Assembly: GCA_017303615.1 (NCBI GenBank)
Contig: JAFLCK010000026.1
Span: 7,969-71,968, forward strand
Length of the DNA: 64,000 nucleotides
Reading direction: 5' to 3'
DNA from: Obscuribacter phosphatis_A
GTDB taxonomy: Bacteria > Cyanobacteriota > Vampirovibrionia > Obscuribacterales > Obscuribacteraceae
Of this stretch, positions 16,567 to 24,488 are shown in pieces. The translations under genes and the position numbers were made by a program. Every line of letters starts with the position of its first letter. Position 1 is the stretch's first letter. A model generated the notes under the pieces. That model saw only the letters and a list, made by a program, of their open reading frames with translations, had not been told where the DNA came from and made no database searches.

Positions 16567-18417
16567 TTAGCGCTTGCCGGTGAGAATGCGCTTTCTCATG
16601 CGCACCGTCTGCGGTGTTATCTCCACGAGCTCATCGTCGTGAATGTACTCTAAGCATTTTTCTAGATTCATCTCGATTGGTGCTTGCAGAGTGACCAGCA
16701 CATCGCCTGAGGCGCTGCGCATATTAGTCAGTTTCTTGGTCTTGCAGACATTGATATCGAGATCTTGGGGACGATTGTTTTCGCCTACAATCATGCCGCT
16801 GTAGACTCTGGCGCCGGGGGTGATGAAGAAGACCCCACGGTCTTCGGCACCCTGGATGGCATAGGCTGTAGCGACGCCTTCTTCCCAGGCAATGAGAGCG
16901 CCGTTTCTTTGACGGGCAATATCACCGCAGAAAGGTCTGTATTCGATGAAGGCATGGTTCATGACGCCGTTGCCTTTGGTCAATCTCAGGAATTCACTTC
17001 TGAATCCAATTAGTCCGCGGGTAGGTACAACGAATTCGAGCAGGGCTTGGTTGCCTTCTACATTCATATTTTGCAGTTCGGCTTTTCTTGGTCCAAGCTC
17101 GTTCATTACTGAACCGGTATATTCATCGGGTACATCTATGAATAGTCTTTCGAAAGGTTCGCATTCGACCCCGTCGATTTCTTTCATGATTACTTCCGGT
17201 CTCGAAACCTGGAATTCGAAGCCTTCTCTGCGCATGGTTTCGATCAAGATACCGAGGTGCAGTTCGCCACGACCGCTTACAATAAATGTGTCGGTGCTTT
17301 GGGTTTCGTTTACGCGCAGGCTGACATTGGTTTCAAGTTCGTGGAAGAGTCTGGCTCTCAGCTGTCTTGATGTGACGAACTTGCCTTCTTGCCCGGCGAA
17401 GGGGCTGTCGTTCACAAGAAAAGCCATCTTCATTGTTGGCTCGTCTACTTTGATGCGCGGCAGAGCCTCTGGTGTCTCGCCGTTAGTGATGGTGTCACCA
17501 ACGTTTGCTTGGGCGAAACCAGCTATGGCAACGATTTCTCCGGCTCTAGCTTCTTCCACTTCCACTCTTTTGAGACCATGGAAAGTGAAGAGCTTGCTGA
17601 TTTTGCCTTTTACAATGGCGCCGTCTTCCTTGATCAAGCTTACTTGCTCGCCGGCCTTTAGTTTGCCGTTATGTATGCGTCCGATGCCGATACGACCTAG
17701 ATAGTCCGAATAATCGAGGATGCTTATCTGCATCTGGCAGGCGACTTCGGTGCTGCCATCCGGGGCTGGGCAATGGCTCAAAATTAGATCAAGCAAGGGG
17801 CGCAGGTCTTTGCCCTCTTCGGTGGGCTCGTGCATGGCGATGCCTTTGACGCCCGAGGCGAATAGATAGGGAAAGTCGAGCTGTTCAGGGCTGGCGCCCA
17901 ACTCGACGAAGAGGTCGAATACTTTGTCGACTGCCACGTGGGGATCTATATTAGGTCTGTCAATTTTGTTGATCACCACGATTGGTCTCAGCCCACGCTC
18001 AAGCGCTTTGCGCAAGACGAAACGAGTCTGGGGCATGGGACCCTCGCCGCAGTCCACTACCAAAAGGGCGCCGTCCACCATACCGAGAATGCGCTCCACT
18101 TCTCCGCCAAAGTCGGCGTGTCCGGGGGTGTCAACAATGTTGACCAGATGGTCTTTGTACTTAACGGCGGTATTCTTGGCCAGAATGGTGATACCACGCT
18201 CTCTTTCGAGGTCGTTCGAATCCATTACGCAATCAACGACTTCCTGATTTTCTCTGAAAACGCCGGTCTGTTTTAAGAAACCATCTACCAGTGTGGTTTT
18301 GCCATGGTCAACGTGGGCGATGATGGCGATGTTCCGGATATGCTCCAGTTCTTTCGTTGTGCCATTGGCGCCGGTATTAGCTTGCTCTGTCATTGGTTCC
18401 ATTATTGCCGTGCTCAT
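16567..18417 (-). CDS. typA: Ribosome-associated translational GTPase TypA/BipA
   Basis: A 616-residue elongation-factor-like GTPase that binds the 70S ribosome and acts in stress growth and 50S assembly. The GTPase domain is complete: AHVDHGKT near residues 34-41, RERGITI switch region, DTPGHADF and NKID. It is followed by domains II and III, V-like repeats, and the TypA-specific C-terminal domain containing EGVATAYAIQGAEDRGVFFITPG in part. Length matches the family (about 600-615). The start gives an N-terminal extension of about 27 residues before the first beta strand; ATG codons at residues 6 and 9 are possible alternatives. It is divergent from rsgA, whose start is 78 bases away, so the two share a promoter region. 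Confidence 0.97.
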   Translation of the reverse strand: MSTAIMEPMTEQANTGANGTTKELEHIRNIAIIAHVDHGKTTLVDGFLKQTGVFRENQEVVDCVMDSNDLERERGITILAKNTAVKYKDHLVNIVDTPGHADFGGEVERILGMVDGALLVVDCGEGPMPQTRFVLRKALERGLRPIVVINKIDRPNIDPHVAVDKVFDLFVELGASPEQLDFPYLFASGVKGIAMHEPTEEGKDLRPLLDLILSHCPAPDGSTEVACQMQISILDYSDYLGRIGIGRIHNGKLKAGEQVSLIKEDGAIVKGKISKLFTFHGLKRVEVEEARAGEIVAIAGFAQANVGDTITNGETPEALPRIKVDEPTMKMAFLVNDSPFAGQEGKFVTSRQLRARLFHELETNVSLRVNETQSTDTFIVSGRGELHLGILIETMRREGFEFQVSRPEVIMKEIDGVECEPFERLFIDVPDEYTGSVMNELGPRKAELQNMNVEGNQALLEFVVPTRGLIGFRSEFLRLTKGNGVMNHAFIEYRPFCGDIARQRNGALIAWEEGVATAYAIQGAEDRGVFFITPGARVYSGMIVGENNRPQDLDINVCKTKKLTNMRSASGDVLVTLQAPIEMNLEKCLEYIHDDELVEITPQTVRMRKRILTGKR

Positions 18418-18495
18418 TGTTTGTTTTTCAGACCTGTTTCTATTAGGATTGTTTTTGTGGCATTGCTAGCCTACTTAATCGCTTTCGGGAGTTTT

Positions 18496-19596
18496 ATGAC
18501 CTTTCAAGCCGTTGTGCTAAGAAGCCATGCTGGCGGTTATCTGGTGAATCTTGTTGATTGCCTGACCGGGAAAATCTTCTTCTGTCAGGCGCGCGGACGC
18601 TTGAAAAAAGAGAGAGTGTCCATAGTCGTCGGCGACCGTGTGGAAGTCGAGGAGGTTGATGAGGTAGCTTTGACGGGAGTAATCACCGCCCAGCTGCCAC
18701 GTCGGAACTTACTCGAAAGACCCACGCTGGCCAACGTCGACCAGGTTGTTATTGTACAGGCCGTCAAGCAGCCCGATTTCTCCCCCCTTTTGTGCGATCG
18801 TTATCTAGTACATTTCCAGCTGGCCATGCCGTTTTCGAAGCCTGTAATTTGCTTCAATAAGAGTGATTTAGCCAGCCAAAATGAGCAGCTAGCTTTAAGA
18901 AGTATTTATGAACCTCTTGGATACTTTGTCATATTTGTGTCGGCCCGCACCGGTGCAGGCATAGACGACCTGCGCAATCTGCTGTCGGGTAAGATTTCGG
19001 TCTTTGCCGGGGCCTCGGGGGTGGGAAAGTCGACGATTCTGAACAACCTTTCACCTGAACTTGAACTTAAGACCGGTGTAATGGAGAACGATTTCGGGGT
19101 GGGAAGACATACCACCACCGCCAGTGAACTCTATTGTCTAAACCTAAATAACCAGACCTGGGTGGCTGATACACCGGGTTTCAACCTCTATGATTTTCTG
19201 CACCCCGAGCCCAAAGATGTAGCTGACCAGTTTCCCGAAATTGCTGAACAGAAAGATAACTGTCATTTCAAAGATTGTTTGCATACAGTCGAGAAAGGTT
19301 GTGCCGTTACAAATATAGATGAGCGTCGCTATCAGAGTTATCTGACTCTTGTGGAAGAGAGCAAACTGGTTCGGCAGGAGGCTCGCAAATCATCAACAAA
19401 AGTGGAGAAGTCGGTCAAGACTGTAGGTGGTGATGGGAACGCCGTCAGTATTCCGCGTCTCAATAAACGCTACAGACAGACATCAAGACGAAAGCAGAAA
19501 CAAGAGAGCTTTATCACCGATCCAGATCTTGCTGATGATCTGACACCGGAATCTTTTTCAGATCTTGATGAAGATTTTGATGAAGATTCTGAATAA
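18496..19596 (+). CDS. rsgA: Small ribosomal subunit biogenesis GTPase RsgA
   Basis: A circularly permuted GTPase for late 30S assembly. Motif order shows the permutation: NKSD (G4), SARTG (G5), then GASGVGKST (G1), the switch region VGRHTTT and DTPG (G3). The C-terminal zinc-binding signature CHFKDCLHTVEKGC is intact. An N-terminal OB fold is present. The start at 18496 is chosen because GGGAG (18487-18491) precedes this ATG; the open frame continues 64 codons upstream but would overlap typA. The 366-residue length includes an unusual acidic C-terminal tail (ESFSDLDEDFDEDSE) encoded by imperfect GATGAAGAT repeats. The last 83 bases overlap the 3' end of the convergent glycosyltransferase gene. 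Confidence 0.95.
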   Translation: MTFQAVVLRSHAGGYLVNLVDCLTGKIFFCQARGRLKKERVSIVVGDRVEVEEVDEVALTGVITAQLPRRNLLERPTLANVDQVVIVQAVKQPDFSPLLCDRYLVHFQLAMPFSKPVICFNKSDLASQNEQLALRSIYEPLGYFVIFVSARTGAGIDDLRNLLSGKISVFAGASGVGKSTILNNLSPELELKTGVMENDFGVGRHTTTASELYCLNLNNQTWVADTPGFNLYDFLHPEPKDVADQFPEIAEQKDNCHFKDCLHTVEKGCAVTNIDERRYQSYLTLVEESKLVRQEARKSSTKVEKSVKTVGGDGNAVSIPRLNKRYRQTSRRKQKQESFITDPDLADDLTPESFSDLDEDFDEDSE

Positions 19597-20863
19597 GCCC
19601 TCTGAGAGTGCCAAGCGTAAGCAAGGCATAAATAAAGAAGGGTTGGATCTTGAGAAAATGAAAGACCATCATGAGCATAAAGAAAGGCCAACTCAAGATG
19701 GGAAAAGCTAGTACAAGAGCCAAACTTGGTATAAGCGATTCGGTCTTTAGGTTTTGGCTTGTGCGATAAATTAGTTCTAGGGCAAAGACCAAAAGCACAT
19801 AGTCTTGCATATGGCAGTGCGGGCTCGATACAAGCATAAGGCAAAGGCTTGAGGCAAAGAGTAGATTGCGCTTTTCTGGGCTGGCTGTTTTTTCACGCTT
19901 AAACATAAAGTAGATGAAGATAGCCGTTGCCAGCCAGACGGCAAAGGCGATCTGATGTTCTAGTTTGCCGTCTTGCCCGGTGATGAGAAAGAGTGAACCG
20001 CGCAGATTTTGCATCATCTCAGGGGCGACCCCGGTGACTGCATGTCCGGTTTCGCCTTGCAACAGGGCGCTGGGAAAGTCGAGGATATTTTGTATGCCTA
20101 AAAGTAAGGTGCAGGCGGTGCCAAGAATGATGGCACCGCTGCTGAAACCGGCTAGAAACTTAAGGCGCCCAAGCGCTAGTCCGACAGCCATTATGGCTGG
20201 CAGATACTGCAACTTCAATATAACCAGACTGGCGCTTATCCCGGCAATAAAGTAGCGCCCGCCTGCCAACCAATGCCAGAACAAAAGTATGTCGGGCAAA
20301 AGAAAAAGCGAGGTTTGACCAAGTTTAAAGCTCATCCAGTATGGAAAGGAGGCGAAAGTGGCAATCGGTATTGAGATTTTGGTCTTGAGATTTTGATAGT
20401 GGGGTAGGACCGTTTTGACTAAGATAAGCAGGATGGCAAGCGCGGTGCCAAAGCACCAGACAAGCCAGGCATGAGACATTGAAAATAGAGAAAGGGGGAG
20501 AAAAAGCAGGTACATGACTGGAGCATATTGATTGTAAAACGGACTTTCTGGTTTTACCGGCGCAATCAATTGGTTCTGCAGTCGAGCTTGCACTTCGGCA
20601 TCATAGATGCGGGGCAGTGCTTCCGGCGAGCTGCTTAGTTTAATTTGCAAGCATTGCTGAGCCAGTCGGGCAGCGGCATAAGAATTGATAAAGTCGCTTA
20701 CATAGGGCTTGCCTTCAATAATCTGGGCGAACATCTCGCCTTTGCCATAGACCTTGCCTAAATAGGCATAGCCCTGCATTCCCCAGAAAAAGAGCAGCGA
20801 AATATAGATAAGCCAGAGTCGGGTGCGATTTTTGGGGTTGCTAAAGAGCTTTGTAAAACTCAT
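19514..20863 (-). CDS. GT87/DUF2029-like polytopic glycosyltransferase
   Basis: A 449-residue membrane protein with roughly ten hydrophobic segments. After the first helix the extracytoplasmic loop has DFINSYAAARLAQQ and a later FYNQYAPVMYLLFLPLSL. This is the layout of GT87/DUF2029 polyprenyl-phosphate-mannose-type transferases, with an Asp in the first loop as presumed catalytic residue. The donor, acceptor and exact family are inferred. It is the last gene of a four-gene minus-strand operon; its start overlaps the 2-hydroxyacid dehydrogenase stop by four bases (ATGA type). The end overlaps rsgA by 83 bases, tail to tail, which may let the transcripts form duplex RNA. Confidence 0.7.
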   Translation of the reverse strand: MSFTKLFSNPKNRTRLWLIYISLLFFWGMQGYAYLGKVYGKGEMFAQIIEGKPYVSDFINSYAAARLAQQCLQIKLSSSPEALPRIYDAEVQARLQNQLIAPVKPESPFYNQYAPVMYLLFLPLSLFSMSHAWLVWCFGTALAILLILVKTVLPHYQNLKTKISIPIATFASFPYWMSFKLGQTSLFLLPDILLFWHWLAGGRYFIAGISASLVILKLQYLPAIMAVGLALGRLKFLAGFSSGAIILGTACTLLLGIQNILDFPSALLQGETGHAVTGVAPEMMQNLRGSLFLITGQDGKLEHQIAFAVWLATAIFIYFMFKREKTASPEKRNLLFASSLCLMLVSSPHCHMQDYVLLVFALELIYRTSQNLKTESLIPSLALVLAFPILSWPFFMLMMVFHFLKIQPFFIYALLTLGTLRGLIQNLHQNLHQDLKKIPVSDHQQDLDR

Positions 20864-21879
20864 AAGATTGGCGACTGATTAAGCAAATTAGCTGCAGATT
20901 TACCCTGTGCCGCCATGATAACAGCATCTACAGCCAATCGGGCCATAGCCAGCCTTGTCTCTGCCGTGGCTGACCCTATATGTGGTGCCAAGACGACATT
21001 GTCGAGTTTTATCAAAGCCTCTGGAACATTCGGTTCATAAGAAAAAACATCGAGACCTGCCACTATCCGTTTTTCCACTAGGGCTTTCACTAGGGCTGCT
21101 TCATCTACAACTTTTCCCCTTGATGTATTGACCAAAATCGCCTGGTCTTTCATCAGTGCTATTTGTTCAGCCCCGATAAGACCGGCTGTGTCTTTATTGA
21201 GCGGGCAATTTAAGCTGATGAAATGACTTTCGCGCATTAGTGTATTGAGGCTGACGCGGCAGGCGCCGTATTTCTCTTGCAACTCTAAGTCTTTCTCATC
21301 GCTCTTGAAAGAATCACTATAGTCTGAGCGCGTATAGATAATGCGCATGTCGAAAGCCTGCGCGCGTCTGGCTACTTCTTTGCCGATGCGTCCCATCCCG
21401 ACTATGCCGAAGGTCTTGCCGCAAGTTTCATGTCCGAGCATTAGTTCGTTCTCAAAACCATTCCAGAGACCGGCTCGCACGTATTTGTCGGCTTCTACTA
21501 TGCGTCTGGCGCAGGCAAGAAAGAGCGAGAAGGTCAGGTCGGCTGTCGCTTTGTCGAGCACTCCTGGTGTATTCGCCACCAAGATTCCCTGCTCTTTGCA
21601 ATATTCAAAGTCAATATTGTCAAAGCCTACGGCGCGCTGGGCGATCATCTTTACTTTGCCGCCTGCCAGGGTTTGACGATCAAGCCTATCTTGCGGTTCA
21701 GAAAGAATGACATCAAAAGCGGCCGCCAGCTCTTGCATCTTATTTAGGGGCAAAGGCTGGGTGCGGTCAATTACTTCTACCTTGACAAATTGTCCGAGCT
21801 TGTTTAGCAAGTCTCCAGGCAATTTGCCCAGGCTGACGGCGCTATGAAATATTGGCTGCATAGAGTGTCTGATTCTCAT
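20860..21879 (-). CDS. D-2-hydroxyacid dehydrogenase (glyoxylate/hydroxypyruvate reductase type)
   Basis: A 339-residue NAD(P)-dependent reductase of 2-oxoacids. The Rossmann motif GIVGMGRIG, the NTSRG loop with the substrate-binding Arg, the SYEP glutamate region and the APHIGSAT catalytic His are all present in the family order. That is the signature of the glyoxylate/hydroxypyruvate/phosphoglycerate-type D-2-HADH family. The true substrate cannot be told from sequence. A second ATG six codons in (21861) is an equally good start; with either the gene begins inside the glpD 3' end, implying translational coupling. It sits between glpD and a membrane glycosyltransferase in one operon. Confidence 0.9.
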   Translation of the reverse strand: MRIRHSMQPIFHSAVSLGKLPGDLLNKLGQFVKVEVIDRTQPLPLNKMQELAAAFDVILSEPQDRLDRQTLAGGKVKMIAQRAVGFDNIDFEYCKEQGILVANTPGVLDKATADLTFSLFLACARRIVEADKYVRAGLWNGFENELMLGHETCGKTFGIVGMGRIGKEVARRAQAFDMRIIYTRSDYSDSFKSDEKDLELQEKYGACRVSLNTLMRESHFISLNCPLNKDTAGLIGAEQIALMKDQAILVNTSRGKVVDEAALVKALVEKRIVAGLDVFSYEPNVPEALIKLDNVVLAPHIGSATAETRLAMARLAVDAVIMAAQGKSAANLLNQSPIL

Positions 21880-23509
21880 AGAGTGTGCCGACCAGATTTT
21901 CTATTTCTTTGGCTATACGCTCATTGTCAAAGCCCGGCTTATACTTAGCCACCAATTTGGCAACTTTGGGAGCGGCGGCAAGGCACTGTCTGTGGTGTAG
22001 AAAAGCGAGCCTAATTCTCCTGGCCAAAATATCGACCAAACATTCTGCCAGTTCGTTTTCCACCACGAAGGCTACTTCGGCCATTATCGGTGGAAAGTCG
22101 GGACAAATGCGCTCAACCAAGGCCGGCTGCTCTTCTACAATCTGGAGAATCTTGAGAGCGTCTTTGCCATAAGTGGCAATAATGTGTTCTATAGAAGCTG
22201 GGTCTAAGGCTAGCTTTCTTGCCTGGCTCAAAACTTTTGCCGAGCTGGTTAGATAATCGTTCTTATCTTCCCAGCCACCAAGCATGATACTGCCGGTTTT
22301 TGATGGCAAGGCTGCCACATCGGCTTGCCTAGCCTTGAGTTTATCCAGCACCATGTCGGTGAGGTGAATGGCAAGCATGCGGTAATTGGTCAGTTTGCCG
22401 CCGATAAGCCCGATTATGCCCATAGGACCTGTGAACAATAGGTGCTCTCTGGAAATATTTTTGGTTTCTTCGCCTTCCGCTAGTACTAGCGGTCTGAGCC
22501 CTGCCCAGGAGGCGATTACATCTCGTCTTTCAACCGGGCGTTTTCCCTGTGAGCCGTACGAATTCAAGACTGAAATCAGATAGTTTATCTCTTCTTCGGT
22601 GGGCTTGGGATTTTCCAGGGGGCCTTCGTAGGCTAGATCGGTGGTGCCTACCATCAATGTTTTCTGCCAGGGGACGACAAAGACATAACGTCCGTCATCG
22701 GTGGGCAAAAATAAGGCGGTACTGGTTTCAAAACAAGAGAGGGGCAGCATTATATGGGTGCCTTTGGCCGGCGCTACTTTGTCTTTCCAGTCGCTTTTAA
22801 TTTGTCTTAGCAAGCGGTCGGTCCAGACCCCTGCCGCATTGACACAGGCTTTGCCCTTGATTCTTATCTCTTCGCCGCTGATTCTGTCTTTACAGATTAC
22901 AGCGGCGATATGCTCTTCCGTACCTTCAAAGTTCACTGCTTCCATATAGTTCAAGCAATGAGCGCCAAATTTGTCGGCTGACTTCAATACTTCCATGACG
23001 ATGCGCGAATCGTCTGTAATGCAGTCGTGAAAGCGCAGCGCCCCTTGCACGCCATCGGGTGAAAGAGAGGGAACGGCGCTCAAGGTCGCCTTTCTTGAGA
23101 GTCTTTCATGCCGTCTTACACCGGCGGCATTGATTGAAAGTATGTCGTAAAGAGTGAGGCCGATATCAGCCTTTAAACCAAAAAATGTCTTGCCTTTTCT
23201 CACCGGCAAGACAAAGCTGAAATCTCTCACCATGTGCGGTGCCAGTTGTTCTAGAAGACCTCTTTCTTGGCAGAGCTCTCGGGTCAATCTAAATTGCAAT
23301 TGCTCGAGATAGCGCAGACCGCCGTGGATAAGTTTGGTGGTGCGGCTACTGGTCCCAGAGGCAAAATCGTCCTTTTCGACAAGGGCCACCGATAAGCCGC
23401 GAGAGGCGGCGTCCTGGGCTACTCCAGCCCCTACGACACCGCCTCCCACAATAATCAGGTCAAATTCCTTGGTTCTAAATGCTTCGAGAATTTGACTGCG
23501 TTTTTGCAT
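21842..23509 (-). CDS. glpD: FAD-dependent glycerol-3-phosphate dehydrogenase
   Basis: A 555-residue flavoprotein that oxidises sn-glycerol-3-phosphate to dihydroxyacetone phosphate and passes electrons to quinone at the inner face of the membrane. The N-terminal FAD motif GGGVVGAGVAQDAASRG lies at about 21-37. It is followed by the family segments SSRTTKLIHGGLRYLE, AAGVWTDRLL, KGTHIMLP, FVVPWQKTLMVGTTD and the helical C-terminal DAO_C-type domain. Length is typical of aerobic GlpD. The ATG lies three bases after the stop of the preceding glycine-zipper gene, and the 3' end overlaps the dehydrogenase gene, so the four genes form one transcript. No glpK or glpF is present in the window. Confidence 0.96.
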   Translation of the reverse strand: MQKRSQILEAFRTKEFDLIIVGGGVVGAGVAQDAASRGLSVALVEKDDFASGTSSRTTKLIHGGLRYLEQLQFRLTRELCQERGLLEQLAPHMVRDFSFVLPVRKGKTFFGLKADIGLTLYDILSINAAGVRRHERLSRKATLSAVPSLSPDGVQGALRFHDCITDDSRIVMEVLKSADKFGAHCLNYMEAVNFEGTEEHIAAVICKDRISGEEIRIKGKACVNAAGVWTDRLLRQIKSDWKDKVAPAKGTHIMLPLSCFETSTALFLPTDDGRYVFVVPWQKTLMVGTTDLAYEGPLENPKPTEEEINYLISVLNSYGSQGKRPVERRDVIASWAGLRPLVLAEGEETKNISREHLLFTGPMGIIGLIGGKLTNYRMLAIHLTDMVLDKLKARQADVAALPSKTGSIMLGGWEDKNDYLTSSAKVLSQARKLALDPASIEHIIATYGKDALKILQIVEEQPALVERICPDFPPIMAEVAFVVENELAECLVDILARRIRLAFLHHRQCLAAAPKVAKLVAKYKPGFDNERIAKEIENLVGTLYENQTLYAANIS

Positions 23510-23512
23510 GGC

Positions 23513-23983
23513 TTATCTTAATTTATCCTTCAGGAGTCCCATTCCTAGACCGAGTGCTGCACCCACCGCCGCTCCTTTAGCTACGTTTTTGGTCTGACCT
23601 CTACCTTTTGAGGCCGACCAGGTGAGACCTGCTGCAGTAATGGTGCCGTTGGCGACATCCTTTACAACCGGGTGCTTACTCATAATTTTACTAGAATTTA
23701 CCAGTCCCACGGTGGCTCCTGTTCCTGCCCCAATAGCGGCCCCACGCACCAGTCCTTTTCCCGAGACCAGTCCACTGACGGCTCCTGCGGCAGTTCCCAC
23801 TCCGGCACCAATGGTTGCCTGCCTGACTTTCTCGTGGTTTTGGAAGAAAGTTTTTACCTTACTTTGGCTGGTGCCTTTGCTCACTCCAGCCTGCAATGTG
23901 TCTGCCAGGGCAGGGGTCAGGGCGGCTGCCTGCATGGTGATTGCGGTAAGGGCTATCGATGCGACTTGGCGAAGGTTACTCAT
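23513..23983 (-). CDS. Exported glycine-zipper protein
   Basis: About 156 residues, starting at the ATG preceded by GGAG (the frame remains open 13 codons further upstream without a site). A signal peptide with core VASIALTAITMQAAALTPALA ends near residue 27. The mature part has two glycine-zipper blocks (GAGVGTAAGAVSGLVSG and GAAIGAGTGATVGLV) and a third at the C-terminus (GAAVGAALGLGMG), the pattern of membrane-inserting helices seen in SmpA/SlyB-type and other zipper proteins. Function is unknown. It is the first gene of the glpD operon. A related zipper architecture appears in the protein at 27546-28823. Confidence 0.8.
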   Translation of the reverse strand: MSNLRQVASIALTAITMQAAALTPALADTLQAGVSKGTSQSKVKTFFQNHEKVRQATIGAGVGTAAGAVSGLVSGKGLVRGAAIGAGTGATVGLVNSSKIMSKHPVVKDVANGTITAAGLTWSASKGRGQTKNVAKGAAVGAALGLGMGLLKDKLR

Positions 23984-24488
23984 TTCTTTGCTCCGATTTC
24001 TAGTTCTAGCTGAAATACACATAAAACCTGCTCTTCTATCTAGTAGAGGCTACCATTAAAATTCGTTTTTGCACACCACCCATGATGTCACTGCAGCCCC
24101 TACAGGATTTTAGTAGTCGGCGGAAGCCGCCAATTTGTTCCTTCTTGAGGATATTTTCGCAGAAAAGTTTTGATTAAATCTTGGCGGGACGTTCTCCGTC
24201 TGCCAATGTTCCGCCCGGAAAACCTTTGTGAGCCGAATTTTACTATCTCTTCGAAACCTTATTTTTTGCCCATATGTCTTCAATTTTGGTTGAATTTACA
24301 GGTAAAAAAACGCTCGATTGGCTATCCTTATCGGTTATCCCTTGCCTTTCGTGAGTGCACAAGTATGAGTACCGTCGAATCGCAGCGGGACGGTTTTTGG
24401 ATCTGCATTTCTTAGAGACTGTCTAGATGTTTTTTCCAAAGCCGGCATCCTACATTTCCGAGTTGTCCCAATCTTTTGAGTTGAGTAG
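23984..24488. other. Divergent intergenic region, no supported gene
   Basis: Separates the minus-strand glpD operon from the plus-strand TPR-CHAT gene. I see only a small hairpin at 24119-24131 (GGCGG-AAG-CCGCC) and an imperfect GGCGGGA...TTCCGCC inverted pair near 24182-24213. A short frame at 24170-24415 has no ribosome-binding site or protein-like composition. No consensus promoter was recognised. Confidence 0.45.

Noticed and set aside
18304..18495. 64-codon upstream extension of RsgA
   Set aside because: It overlaps the typA start on the other strand; GGGAG precedes the internal ATG at 18496 and the OB-fold begins there.
24170..24415. Short plus-strand frame before the TPR-CHAT gene
   Set aside because: No ribosome-binding site and no protein-like composition.
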